In this document: one piece after another, positions 35,134 through 44,046 of the stretch
How positions within the stretch are numbered: position 1 is the stretch's first letter
Layout of the letters: every line of letters starts with the position of its first letter
Source: Halorhabdus sp. CBA1104
Lineage (GTDB): Archaea; Halobacteriota; Halobacteria; Halobacteriales; Haloarculaceae
Reading direction: 5' to 3'
Assembly: GCF_009690625.1 (NCBI RefSeq)
Contig: NZ_CP033878.1
Span: 2,356,001-2,420,000, forward strand
Length of the DNA stretch: 64,000 nucleotides
The notes under the pieces: generated by a model
The model's input: the letters and a program-made list of their open reading frames with translations, nothing else
Database searches by the model: none
Told to the model about the DNA's origin: nothing
Translations under genes and position numbers: made by a program

Positions 35134-35822
35134 ATGGCCGACATAAAGGACTTAACCAACTTTTGCGAAGAGTTGGACGAGTTACAAGGCAAAGAGGCGG
35201 TTATGGCCGATCTCAGTCGGTGGATCTCTGGCGAGAAGGTCGATATTCTCTGGAGACAGAATACAGATCGATATCCCTCATTCACTCCAGTTGCCCGTCC
35301 TGCGCCAGATATGCTTATTGACGGTATAAATGAAGTCTATGCAGTCTGTGTGGTTCACGGTGACGGTAGTAGTGAGGAAATACGTGAAGCCATCCGTAAG
35401 GCTGTCAACATCTGGGAGCGAATGACTGCGGATCCTCCAGACTATGATATCGCCCTCTCTGCAGAGACGCCCTCCGCTGTCCTTGTTGCAACTGAACAGA
35501 GCCCGAACGGACACCTGTTTAGCGGAACAAAAATCGAGAAAATCTTGTGGAGTTCTCAGAGGATAGGCAACAGGCGGTCGATCTCGGAATTCTCCCTCAG
35601 CGCGAGTTCGCTGCAACTCAAGAAGCTATTCGTTCTGCGTGGGGATTCGCTAAAGACCGCAGAGAGTCAGACGATATTGGCGTTGGGGCTTTGCTCTCCT
35701 CTCGGCTTGACAACATGGAGGATAAGCAGGGTGAAGACCCTGATCCTGCCGCCTTCTATTACTTACCAGGACAATCACAGCCCCATCGATGGGAGTCCGT
35801 TCCGTGGGTTCTCTGGAGCTAA
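35134..35822 (+). pseudogene. Frameshifted plasmid-type gene of unknown function
   Basis: From ATG 35134 an acidic protein (MADIKDLTNFCEEL...) runs in one frame to about 35543. Good haloarchaeal coding sequence then continues in another frame (from VEFSEDRQQAVDLG at 35547 to WVLWS, stop at 35822). The original frame goes on to 35952, but its sequence becomes Ser/Leu/Arg-rich and atypical. A one-base insertion (or two-base deletion) near 35541-35550 would restore a 230-residue protein. No family recognised; the PDMLIDG...EVYAVCVV stretch could be a nuclease-like strand pair, but that is weak. After the gene, 35953-36212 has no supported feature. Confidence 0.6.
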
Positions 35823-36212
35823 TCGCTTTCTAAGCGTGAGGGTAGTTGTCAGCGACAACGATGGGCACCTATCTGGAGTTCATGCTACAGAACCTATCGT
35901 TTACGGGGTAGTCGTAGATAATGTATGCGACTTATTCTATGCCCCCAATTGAGAAGCATATCTCTCAAACAGTGTTGTTTGAACTGTTGAGCTTCGCTAT
36001 GTTGGCTTACTCCTGCCAATTTGTAAAATGGAGGCCGGCCCCAACGCTGTTCGTGTTAGAGATTATAATCTACAATCATCCTCGCGAGATTTAATCTCTG
36101 ACGTTCTATCCGATTCCCTCAGTAGAAGTAAGATGAAACGCGTTCTTCGGGGTATCTGCTAACACTCTCTCTGAGTTCTTCTCCAACAACGCTGTAAGAG
36201 AACTTTTGAGCA

Positions 36213-36905
36213 TCAGCGATTGACCTCCACGAGAACTTTGTAGGTCTCTTCATTATCCGGGGTCACACGCTCGTGGTATTCGAAATCACCACCTGTGAGA
36301 TGGATACGATTACCCTCGTCAATCGACTGTTCACTCCCGGAAAGTTCCGCAACAGCCTTCATCGCCCGGTAGATCTGGGCCCAGGCAAGCTCGTCATCAA
36401 GAATCTTGTTGAGTTCCGTTCTAATCTTACTGGGTGCGTTCTTTTTTACTGATGACCGGCGGGTTGAGAGGGCCCAGCCCTTCGTAGCCCTCTCCGCGAT
36501 ATCATCCCAGTTCTCGTAAATCACCACCGCGCGTCGATCAGTTGCACCCAATAGGTCCTTCCGTTGGTCTTCAGGAATGCTTGCGTATCGCTCGAGAGTT
36601 GAATCGCTGTCCCCTACTGAAGACCCATCTACGTTCTTCAGAACTCCCGATAATTTATCCATCCGTTGTTCAGCATGAGTGCTTGCTATTAGCCAGGATT
36701 TAGATGTAGATCCAACCTCTCTATCAGACACAGCTTCCAAACAGCGGCGTAACGCTGCTGCTTCAGGGCTATCTCTTCGGAGAGCTTTCTCTTCGAGATC
36801 TGTAATCCGTTCTTCGTATTCCTCGATTCGCTCAGTTAGAACTTCGATTGAATCTACTAACTCATCTCGGTCTAAGGACTCTGGTTCTATCTCCGAGAGG
36901 TTCAT
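36213..36905 (-). CDS. Hypothetical protein with N-terminal coiled coil
   Basis: 230 residues. Residues about 10-60 are Glu/Leu-rich with heptads (LTERIEEYEERITDLEEK), a clear coiled coil. The middle and C-terminal parts form a helical and then beta-rich region ending in YKVLVEVNR. No catalytic motif. It resembles proteins often found in haloarchaeal plasmids and integrated elements. It lies alone, with about 110 bases to the next small gene on the same strand. Confidence 0.6.
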   Translation of the reverse strand: MNLSEIEPESLDRDELVDSIEVLTERIEEYEERITDLEEKALRRDSPEAAALRRCLEAVSDREVGSTSKSWLIASTHAEQRMDKLSGVLKNVDGSSVGDSDSTLERYASIPEDQRKDLLGATDRRAVVIYENWDDIAERATKGWALSTRRSSVKKNAPSKIRTELNKILDDELAWAQIYRAMKAVAELSGSEQSIDEGNRIHLTGGDFEYHERVTPDNEETYKVLVEVNR

Positions 36906-37016
36906 TCAATCCACTCACCTAATTTCCTAACTTTCGAGCAATGGGCGTACCATGCTTGACCCACCTGGCTAATTAGCATCTCACTTGTTTCGGTCTCTTG
37001 ACAGAATATCCTATAA

Positions 37017-37244
37017 CTACAGAACATCCGTTTCTTGCAGCTGATCGAGTTCCTTCTTTATTTGATCAATCCCTGTTTCGCCCTGTCCATATTTAACTAG
37101 AGCAGCTAAACACAACCCTCGAATAAACTGGTCATTACTGTGTTTTATAATAAATGCAAGCTGGTCTGAATTCTCGCTGACGTACTCCTCTGGATCAATA
37201 CCTTCGTTGCTCACCGCAGTCCTGCTCATTGTTCTTATAGCCAT
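37017..37244 (-). CDS. Small hypothetical protein
   Basis: 75 residues; a shorter start at MSRTAV is possible. Acidic, helical (DQLAFIIKHSNDQFIRGLCLAALVKYG), no motif. Divergent from the PhiH1-type repressor gene 70-90 bases away, so it may be under its control. Codon use looks real for this element, but function is unknown. Confidence 0.5.
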   Translation of the reverse strand: MAIRTMSRTAVSNEGIDPEEYVSENSDQLAFIIKHSNDQFIRGLCLAALVKYGQGETGIDQIKKELDQLQETDVL

Positions 37245-37331
37245 ATGAACACCAAAACAACTTATAGTTTATCCAGCCGCCTATGAGTGGGAGGAGAAAC
37301 TCTATAATAGGAATTGCCCACTAGTACGTGT

Positions 37332-37679
37332 ATGAGAAAGCAGGGCGATTGGATGGCTAACTGGGACGATCGATTTTTAGAGTACATCTATGACCATGGT
37401 GGAGGGACACCAACGGAAATCGCAGATAGTGAACATATTCGAGTTTCAAATCAATATATCTCAAAACGACTTCGAGAATTGTCTGATCGAGGTCTACTAA
37501 ACCGGATCGGTAGAGGGTCATACACTACTACGAAAGCGGGGCGATATTATTTGGCAGGTGCATACGATGCAGAGAGCGAAGAGTTTCTGGAGCAAGAACT
37601 AAGAAATTATCAGTGGTTGATTATTGAGTCCGAGAATAAGCTTTCAGACTTTAAATCCTGGCTCAATAAAAAGGGCTGA
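37332..37679 (+). CDS. PhiH1-type winged-helix repressor
   Basis: 115 residues from ATG 37332. The opening MRKQGDWMANWDDRFLEYI is the hallmark of haloarchaeal PhiH1-repressor-like proteins. A winged helix follows (GTPTEIAD...VSNQYISKRLRELSDRGLLNRI...YTTTKAGRYYL). The C-terminal 35 residues may dimerise. It probably represses genes of this element, such as the divergent small gene at 37244. The 237 bases after it (37680-37915) hold no supported gene. Confidence 0.75.
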   Translation: MRKQGDWMANWDDRFLEYIYDHGGGTPTEIADSEHIRVSNQYISKRLRELSDRGLLNRIGRGSYTTTKAGRYYLAGAYDAESEEFLEQELRNYQWLIIESENKLSDFKSWLNKKG

Positions 37680-37915
37680 TCAACCCCGTAATTTCAGTAT
37701 ACTGTGATGCCATCCCGATTAATAGAGACCGAGAAATGCGTAATCATCCCAGTCAGTAATCTACTTGCATTTTGATCATCGAGACGTACTGCATCCCGAA
37801 GTTGGACAATGCGATATGTGGGCGCGAACACCTGCTTTGCGCCCTTACCACCCAATTATTGGGTTTTATGTGAGCACCGAATGTTCTCAGGGGTAACATC
37901 GCATCTCCGGCACAC

Positions 37916-39931
37916 ATGGCATCGTGTACATATTCATTTGACTCGCAAGACTGGCAGGAGAAGCACGGGGTAGATATTATTGATCACTGGACGTGGGACT
38001 GTCCCCACGAGCAATATGGAGAAGATACTGAGCGATGTATATTCCATATGTCGAGCGACGCTCGAGATGCTGCAGGGATTGGTGAGGAGGAGTTTCGGGA
38101 ACGGTTTATCGAGGATATCCTCCGGGGCGAAGAGAATGAATTGCATGGGGCGATCCTTGATGATTTGCCGCTGGATTTTCTCTCACTCCGGAACACAGCA
38201 GACCAGCCGATTAACTTGCGGGCGAACGCATTTCAACAGCTGTCATTCGCGAATTCTCAGGTACGAAGCGCCATACTGCTAGACTACAGTACGTTTACTG
38301 ATATTGATGTCTCCCATGCCGTGTTTGACCACGCATTAGGCCTGCAACGCGTCGCTGTTGACGGCACGTTTTTGGCAGTGATGTCGGATTTGGATAGAAT
38401 ATACGGAGAAGGACTGACAGTTGCCGAAATCGACTTTACAGAAGCCGAGATCAACCGTGCTGGGTTCCACGAAGCACATATCGATGTCTTCCGCTGCCCC
38501 AACGCCCATCTTTCCGTGATTCTGGCTGAGGCGACATTTTACGAGGAATTTACCGTTGATAATGCGACGTTTGAAACAGTAGTTGATGGGCAAGAGGCTA
38601 CGTTCGAGTGCTCTTGTACCATCAGTGAGGCTGAGTTCGCGGACAAGCTCCGTCTGGAAGATTCAACGTTTGACGACGGTCTAAAAATCGAAGACTCGGT
38701 ACTCCAAGGCGTAGGGCTAGCGCATGCAGATGTGGCTGGCGACCTGCAGATTTCAGACTGTACAATAGACACACTGGTCCTAGATGCCGCAACCATCGAC
38801 GAGGAGCTGTGGGTTCAAGGAACGTTTGAGGAAACGCTCCGGGCTTCTAAGACAACCTGTGGGAAAGCATGGTTCAGCGATGTCACAACGGACAAAGTGG
38901 ATATATTTGATATCGATGTCGATCAACTTCTCATCTCAGCAGATCACGTGGACGAACTCCATATCAAGTCCTCCGATCTCCCATCACTCCACATTAGCGA
39001 TGGCGAATATGGATCAATCGGGTTAACCGATTCCGTCATTAGAGATTTCGCCGCTATCGGCTGTGAGATTCATTCACTGAACCTCGTTGAGGCTACAATT
39101 AATGGCGATCATCAACAGAACGAAATCGGCGACACGAGGTTTAGAGGCACCGAAATTCACGATATTAGCTGGCGAGGAAGTCCCGTAGACAAGGACGCCG
39201 AAATCAGGTTTGTTGGGGGATCTCTTGAGGAGGGTGCTCTTCACCAACCAGACAACGGCAAGTTCCGATTTGTCTTCTATCAAACTACTGTTGGAACCAT
39301 CCACTTCCACAATACCAACGGCGACGATCTGCAGCAGGCATATTTTGTTGCTCCCGCCTTCGACAATTTCCCATTCGACGACTACACAACCGAACTCGCC
39401 CCCACCTGGCGATTGAATGTTAACCCAGAGTTTGAAGACACAGACTTTGAACCCGGCCAACTGGAAGCATACCAGACGTACCAATCAGCACGAGCCAGTG
39501 CCGGAGCTTCCAACCAAGAAGATGCCCGTGCCGGGTTTTACAAACGTGAAATGCAGTATCGAGGCGATATTCTTAGAGACAGATGGGGTGAGGACCGGCA
39601 CTGGGACTCCTTGTTCAAATGGCTCGAACTGCGGTTACTGGACTGGATTTGCGGCTATGGTGAGGACCCTGGCCGGCCGGTTCTGATTGCGACTGGAACC
39701 ATTAGCGTATTCGCCGTGATTTACACTTGGATGCTCTGTGGCACTGGGACAACAGCTGGCAACTTCCTCACTGGAATTACGCTAAGCTTGCAAGCATTTG
39801 CGACACTGGTATTCGGTCCGAGTCAAACGTTTTCTGGATTGCTCGGTCGGTTCCTGACAAGTCTTGAGGGCGTGATTGCCACGCTTCTGATCCCCTTCCT
39901 TGTGTTCTCTCTCACGAAGTCAATCGACTAG
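37916..39931 (+). CDS. Pentapeptide-repeat-like protein with C-terminal ion-channel segment
   Basis: 671 residues. About residues 50-450 are a long series of short beta-turn repeats (for example TFDDGLKIEDSVL, ADVAGDLQISDCTI) typical of a degenerate pentapeptide right-handed helix. Two membrane segments near 590-608 and 645-668 flank a pore-like GITLSLQAFATLVFG stretch, resembling two-helix ion channels but without a potassium-filter TVGYG. The N-terminus is cytoplasmic with a CPHE/CIF cysteine cluster. A large cytoplasmic sensor attached to a pore suggests gated ion flow; such designs occur as membrane effectors in defence as well as in transport. Confidence 0.7.
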   Translation: MASCTYSFDSQDWQEKHGVDIIDHWTWDCPHEQYGEDTERCIFHMSSDARDAAGIGEEEFRERFIEDILRGEENELHGAILDDLPLDFLSLRNTADQPINLRANAFQQLSFANSQVRSAILLDYSTFTDIDVSHAVFDHALGLQRVAVDGTFLAVMSDLDRIYGEGLTVAEIDFTEAEINRAGFHEAHIDVFRCPNAHLSVILAEATFYEEFTVDNATFETVVDGQEATFECSCTISEAEFADKLRLEDSTFDDGLKIEDSVLQGVGLAHADVAGDLQISDCTIDTLVLDAATIDEELWVQGTFEETLRASKTTCGKAWFSDVTTDKVDIFDIDVDQLLISADHVDELHIKSSDLPSLHISDGEYGSIGLTDSVIRDFAAIGCEIHSLNLVEATINGDHQQNEIGDTRFRGTEIHDISWRGSPVDKDAEIRFVGGSLEEGALHQPDNGKFRFVFYQTTVGTIHFHNTNGDDLQQAYFVAPAFDNFPFDDYTTELAPTWRLNVNPEFEDTDFEPGQLEAYQTYQSARASAGASNQEDARAGFYKREMQYRGDILRDRWGEDRHWDSLFKWLELRLLDWICGYGEDPGRPVLIATGTISVFAVIYTWMLCGTGTTAGNFLTGITLSLQAFATLVFGPSQTFSGLLGRFLTSLEGVIATLLIPFLVFSLTKSID

Positions 39932-40027
39932 GTTTAGAAAAAAGGTCGTCAGCTGTGGAGAAGTTTGATACTGCTCCATCAATCCTCCTAGGTGTATTAC
40001 CGCAAGTTACTACGCCTATTCGTAGGA

Positions 40028-40558
40028 ATGTCGAATATGCTGATTGATGCACTCGTACGGATATTCGGGCCGAATCTCCCAGCGTTCGGGTTACTGGTCG
40101 TCGGGATCGCTGTCGAGAAATACTACGTTAGTCGAGTTACCGTATTCACGAACGTTTTAGCGCTCAATGTGTCGTTTCTGAGCTTGGATCAAGCGCCGAG
40201 ACTCCTCGTATGGTACGGTGACATTGGGCTGCTGCTCGGTGTGTACGGTATGGCTGCGTATCTTCTTGATATGAAGACGTGGCGGTTGTACAACCTGCCT
40301 GCGTTCACGATGTACGCGTCACTACCGGTCGCGGCCGTGGTTCTGGCGGCCCCAAGTGACTGGTGGATTGCGCTGCTCCTCGCTGGAGTTGTGAACTTTG
40401 TTGGAGGCATAGTGTTAGAGTCAGAGGGGGTTGCAGTGGCGCACTGGGGGCCACGCCATGGGGAGGTGAGTCGGTTCATCCGGACGAAAACGATGGAATT
40501 CGTCGATCCGTATGGCGTGCACCAGAAAGTGGATGTTGAAATCGGATTCGAACCGTGA
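40028..40558 (+). CDS. Four-helix membrane protein of unknown function
   Basis: 176 residues from ATG 40028 (MSNMLIDALVR); a start at 39992 adds 12 residues. About four hydrophobic segments lie in the first 130 residues, followed by a soluble tail with HWGPRHGEVSRFIRTK. No family recognised. It follows the pentapeptide-channel gene by about 100 bases in the same direction and may be functionally linked. Confidence 0.55.
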   Translation: MSNMLIDALVRIFGPNLPAFGLLVVGIAVEKYYVSRVTVFTNVLALNVSFLSLDQAPRLLVWYGDIGLLLGVYGMAAYLLDMKTWRLYNLPAFTMYASLPVAAVVLAAPSDWWIALLLAGVVNFVGGIVLESEGVAVAHWGPRHGEVSRFIRTKTMEFVDPYGVHQKVDVEIGFEP

Positions 40559-40653
40559 TACGCGAGGTTGGCCATAACAGGCCTACAAAACCATCCATAG
40601 TGGACTGTGTTCAGAGAATCCCTTACTGCGCGCATCTGTGCTGGCAAACAAGT

Positions 40654-41016
40654 TCATCTTCTTCGGATGCCTCGAAAGTAGCTAACCATCCACCCTGGAA
40701 GAGACAGAATAGCGAGGAGCGTAAGCACTGCTCGTAGGCCGAACAAGCCAAATACGTCTCCGATGAGAGGATCGAAAAAGTAGGAGAACGTGAGTAGTGT
40801 CCCGGTATCCATCCCCGCGAACAGTAGTGTGATTCCACTCAGCCGAATCAAATCAAGGTTGTTCGCGTACCCCAGTTCCAGTCCTAACAGCCCAGCCACG
40901 ACAAGTATCCAGAGAAGAGACGCCCCTCCGCCGCTGCTTATGAGATCTGTCTTTCGACTACTAAACATCGATGTCCCCCAGTTCAACGTCTGTAAAAGAT
41001 CGCGGCCCAGCCCCAT
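40654..41016 (-). CDS. Small membrane protein
   Basis: 120 residues; a start at MFSSRKTDL gives about 104. Three hydrophobic stretches (LLWILVVAGLLGLELG, ITLLFAGMDTGTLLTFSYFF, LRAVLTLLAILSLPGWMV) and a basic C-terminal tail (FRGIRRR). No recognised family. It is convergent with the preceding membrane protein gene. Confidence 0.5.
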   Translation of the reverse strand: MGLGRDLLQTLNWGTSMFSSRKTDLISSGGGASLLWILVVAGLLGLELGYANNLDLIRLSGITLLFAGMDTGTLLTFSYFFDPLIGDVFGLFGLRAVLTLLAILSLPGWMVSYFRGIRRR

Positions 41017-41143
41017 GTTATCCCTTGTAGGGGTTTAGAGAGCATTATTAAAAACAGTACGCCAAATAACGTGTACTCTCCAGATAACCTCTCAAAGCGA
41101 GATTCAGCCCTAATTCCCGTCTATTCAGTAGGCAGTCGCCTGT

Positions 41144-41674
41144 TCACCCGAAGACGCCTATTGCAAGGAGAATTTGGATTAGAGCGAACACAATCAGGAT
41201 AACCGACGTCCCGACCATGGCGAGCTGCATATGTTTCGGTCGCCGTATCGACGCGTTGTAATCTGATTCATCCCACACGGAGAAACTGTACGCTGGGTCA
41301 GCCGAATTCCGTCTGCCCGAATTCAATTCCCAGCGATGTGACTCGTTTTTACTGGCCGCCCCAGACGTTGCGATCCCGAGAACACCGTGCCCTTCGTACG
41401 CAAGGACTTTCCCGCCGACAGTAACCGTCGTTTCCTCACCGTGGTCTAATGGACCAAATTCAACCTCACCGGCGTGTACGACTTGCATCGGGTTCGTTTC
41501 AATAGTCCATAGAATCTCGCTTCCCTCTGAGAATTCGTATTTCGCGTCGTTGTTCCGTAAGTGGATATTGAACTCCGGTTCGTCACTCGTGAAATACACT
41601 GGGTCAGGTTCCTCAACGGGTTCGACGTTGATTTCTAATCCGTCGAAAATGTTGATCGTCTGTGTTGCCGGCAT
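41144..41674 (-). CDS. C-terminally anchored protein with Ig-like domain
   Basis: 176 residues. Residues 1-120 are beta-rich (alternating strands such as PEFNIHLRNNDAKYEF and EETTVTVGGKVLAYEG), like an Ig/CARDB-type fold. One membrane segment lies at the C-terminus (AMVGTSVILIVFALIQILLAIG). No signal peptide, so the domain probably faces the cytoplasm. Function unknown; its neighbours are also small membrane proteins. Confidence 0.55.
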   Translation of the reverse strand: MPATQTINIFDGLEINVEPVEEPDPVYFTSDEPEFNIHLRNNDAKYEFSEGSEILWTIETNPMQVVHAGEVEFGPLDHGEETTVTVGGKVLAYEGHGVLGIATSGAASKNESHRWELNSGRRNSADPAYSFSVWDESDYNASIRRPKHMQLAMVGTSVILIVFALIQILLAIGVFG

Positions 41675-41814
41675 CCTATCACAGCCTTACTGTCTGCTTC
41701 CAAGTGGTCAGTCAAAAGTCCTCTCAACCCTACTGTTTCATAGACCGGGGTTTCTGGAACGCCTCCACACCCAATCTGTTCTTTGAACCGATACAGCACG
41801 CAATATAGCACACT

Positions 41815-42115
41815 ATGTATAGAATCGAAAGCCGAGAAACCACTCTTCCGGAGGTGGAGATTGGTGAAGTTCAACACGAAGTTGTGACAGCGCTCACAGA
41901 ACAGTTACGCAGCCACCATTCCACGAGAAACCCTGACAACCAAAGATGTCCGTGTAGACTCGGACTTCCAAGTCGAGTGGTCAATCAACCCGGAAACTGG
42001 ACAGATCAAAACCGAACTCAAGAAGAGTTCAACTCCTCTTCCCAATCAGTTACTGCGTATATATCGTCGTCGGGAGCAGTCTCATGTAGGCGTTTGGCGG
42101 CGTCAACCGACTTAA
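41815..42115 (+). pseudogene. Frameshifted AbrB/SpoVT-like small gene
   Basis: ATG 41815 starts an acidic frame (MYRIESRETTLPEVEIGEVQHEVVTALTE). At about 41890-41905 coding quality moves to the +1 frame, which reads NSYAATIPRETLTTKDVRVDSD...VEWSINPETGQIKTEL. This recalls the swapped-hairpin AbrB/MazE pattern (a YAVTIP strand, a short helix, then VEW and an ETG turn). The second frame runs to 42115, overlapping the convergent gene by about 98 bases, so its true end may also be damaged. Likely a decayed antitoxin or regulator. Confidence 0.4.
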
Positions 42116-42362
42116 GTCGAGATTTGATATCTTCTGCACGATCTGAGTCGACGTAGTAATCATCCTGATCGTGTTCGACGAGATTCTTTTCGAGGAGATC
42201 ATGTAGCGTTTCAGGCGCACTTGCTTCGTTGACGTCTGCGTGTACAGCGATTTCAGAGAGAGTGAACCGCTCTCCTCGATTGCGTACCAGGAAGCTGAGT
42301 ACCTCGTACTCGTCGGTCTTCGGGAGCACTGGGAACGTCTCGTGATCTCGGGAGTCGTCCAT
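42018..42362 (-). CDS. MarR-like winged-helix protein
   Basis: 114 residues. The centre (YEVLSFLVRNRGERFTLSEIAVHADVNEASAPETLHDLLEKNLVEHDQDDYYV) is a standard winged helix with an acidic tail. Proteins like this often sit as antitoxins or regulators in haloarchaeal toxin-antitoxin pairs. No intact toxin gene follows on the same strand; the damaged AbrB-like gene is convergent. It may be a remnant of a larger module. Confidence 0.65.
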   Translation of the reverse strand: MDDSRDHETFPVLPKTDEYEVLSFLVRNRGERFTLSEIAVHADVNEASAPETLHDLLEKNLVEHDQDDYYVDSDRAEDIKSRLKSVDAAKRLHETAPDDDIYAVTDWEEELNSS

Positions 42363-42461
42363 GATTGTATTATTGACGAATCACACTGAAGCCTGTGAAC
42401 TATTCTACGATAGACTTATTTCGGTCAACTGGAACCGAAAGCCGATCTCAATTTTCCCATC

Positions 42462-43760
42462 TCATTCGACTGCTTCGGTGAAGCTTGCTGCCGCATCGAT
42501 CAGTTCCGCATCGCCACCAAGTGCTTCGACGAGCGGTTCCATCTCCTCGAGCGTTTCGAGGAGTTCTGGGTTTTCCTGAGCGATTCGGAGTAGCTTTCGC
42601 CGTTGCTCGTCTTCCCGTTCTTCGAGTTCCTGTACCGCATCGGGCTCCATTGCTTGGTGACACCAGACGCAGAAGGGTTCGTCACGTGGAGTCTGCTTGT
42701 CGCACCGAGGACACGTGAGGGGAGTCCGATCTTCCGTTTTCTCTGTCTGTACCTCGAGCCCTTGGAGCTCTGCGTACTGGTTATTCTCGTTTTCAGGCCC
42801 GAACTCTGCGATGTACCGCCGTGCATGGTCAGAGGTCGGTTTCCTGCCTTGTCGTTCGTTGATGAACGACTCATTCGCTCCCTGTTTGGCGAGCCAGTAG
42901 GTGTTTGATTTCCGGAAGTTCGTAGGTGTCACAGGCTTATCGATGTCCGCTCGCCGTCCTGCCTCCTTGAATCGGCCAAGGAACGTTTGGTAGCTCGCAT
43001 TATCATGAGGGTCGTCGAGATTACACCAGAGGAATGCCTGGTCGTCGTCTGGTGCGGGATGCTTACTGAGCCACTGCTGTAAGTAGGGAACGCTGTTGAT
43101 CAGGGTGACTGAATGCTCCCCTTGTTTCCCGTCGAGACTGATCTGGATTCCGTGGTCTGCGTCGTTCACTTGCCCCATCCTAACCTCGTGCATCTCCTCT
43201 CCTCGCGGTCCGAGTTCGTGCGCGACTGTGATTAGGGCCTTGTCCCGGGAATTGGTCGTTCCCTCGACGGCCATTCGTTTGGCCTCCTCCCAATCCAGCA
43301 TATCTGACCGGCTGGGCGAGGGGTCGTAGGAATTGCTCGTGCCTGTTGGAATCCACGCCAGCGAGTCCGGCACTTCATCATCTGCCATCTTGAGAGTCCG
43401 TTTACCAAAGATACGAAGCGCGACCCGGTAGTCTTGATTCGTCTCTTCACTGTATTCTGGAACGCCTCGTTTCCGGTTGATCCACACGACAATCTCTTCG
43501 GCAGCATCTCGACTTTCGAGCGCGTCGGCGAGCCCACCAATCTGCTCTGCCATAATGACGCAGTGGCGGAGGAGTTTGAGGTGTCTATAGTCGGTGTATT
43601 TCGAACTTAGCAGGTCGAGTTGCCGACTGAACTCGAGGAGGGCTTCCGCGTCATCCTCGGAGATCGACGGTGCGCTCTCGTCATCAGGCTTCTCGTCCGC
43701 CAGACCTGACCGTTTCTTGATTCTTTCTTGGAGGTGTTCGATTTGGTCTCTCGTCCCCAT
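42462..43760 (-). CDS. Tyrosine recombinase (haloarchaeal integrase) with zinc ribbon
   Basis: 432 residues. The catalytic domain shows the first arginine in HELGPRGEEM near 186, the box II segment TPTNFRKSNTYWLA (the usual His appears as Thr, as in many haloarchaeal integrases), and the nucleophilic tyrosine in ARRYIAEFG near 313. A zinc ribbon (CPRC...CVWC) follows at about 349-366, then a charged coiled coil. The N-terminal 130 residues form the core-binding domain. It lies at the right end of the low-GC accessory region, next to metabolic genes, and is the likely enzyme that inserted this region or part of it. Confidence 0.85.
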   Translation of the reverse strand: MGTRDQIEHLQERIKKRSGLADEKPDDESAPSISEDDAEALLEFSRQLDLLSSKYTDYRHLKLLRHCVIMAEQIGGLADALESRDAAEEIVVWINRKRGVPEYSEETNQDYRVALRIFGKRTLKMADDEVPDSLAWIPTGTSNSYDPSPSRSDMLDWEEAKRMAVEGTTNSRDKALITVAHELGPRGEEMHEVRMGQVNDADHGIQISLDGKQGEHSVTLINSVPYLQQWLSKHPAPDDDQAFLWCNLDDPHDNASYQTFLGRFKEAGRRADIDKPVTPTNFRKSNTYWLAKQGANESFINERQGRKPTSDHARRYIAEFGPENENNQYAELQGLEVQTEKTEDRTPLTCPRCDKQTPRDEPFCVWCHQAMEPDAVQELEEREDEQRRKLLRIAQENPELLETLEEMEPLVEALGGDAELIDAAASFTEAVE

Positions 43761-44046
43761 CTCTGCTTATATGTTTTATTTGCTGGGCTTTAACCCTTCG
43801 CCCTAAAGCCGGCCCTTGGCTTTTTGCCTTTTGAGTGGTAGTTGCGATCGTGACACAATCGGGGTACAACTGCACTTCACCAAACTGGGGTGGATTGATA
43901 GCTGAGTGGAAGTCACATTCATCGGCGACAGTTGGGTCCTCAGTCTCGGTTCGAACTAGTGGTGTGGATCAGCTCTTAGCACTACCCTTATTGGAGCAAT
44001 TTTCGACGACGGTGGGCTCTTCTATCAGGCTCCCGACTACCCACGC
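43761..44046. other. Presumed right junction of the integrated region
   Basis: About 285 bases with no supported gene between the integrase and moaB. Base composition changes across it from the AT-richer accessory style to the GC-rich core style. Runs such as GGCTTTAACCC and GGCCCTTGGCTTTTTGCC near 43785-43830 could be terminator-like stems. No tRNA gene is visible, so the attachment site cannot be named. Confidence 0.4.

Noticed and set aside
35547-35952. Last third of the uninterrupted 272-codon frame at 35134
   Set aside because: The composition turns Ser/Leu/Arg-rich and the other frame becomes clearly coding, so the uninterrupted frame past 35546 is not taken as real.
41635-41877. An 80-codon minus-strand frame downstream of the MarR-like gene, tested as a toxin partner
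   Set aside because: Sequence is not haloarchaeal in style, and the opposite strand carries the better AbrB-like reading.
43940-43960. GGTTCGAAC resembling a tRNA T-loop near the integrase
   Set aside because: The flanking bases do not pair as a T-stem and no acceptor or anticodon arm can be drawn, so no tRNA attachment site is called.
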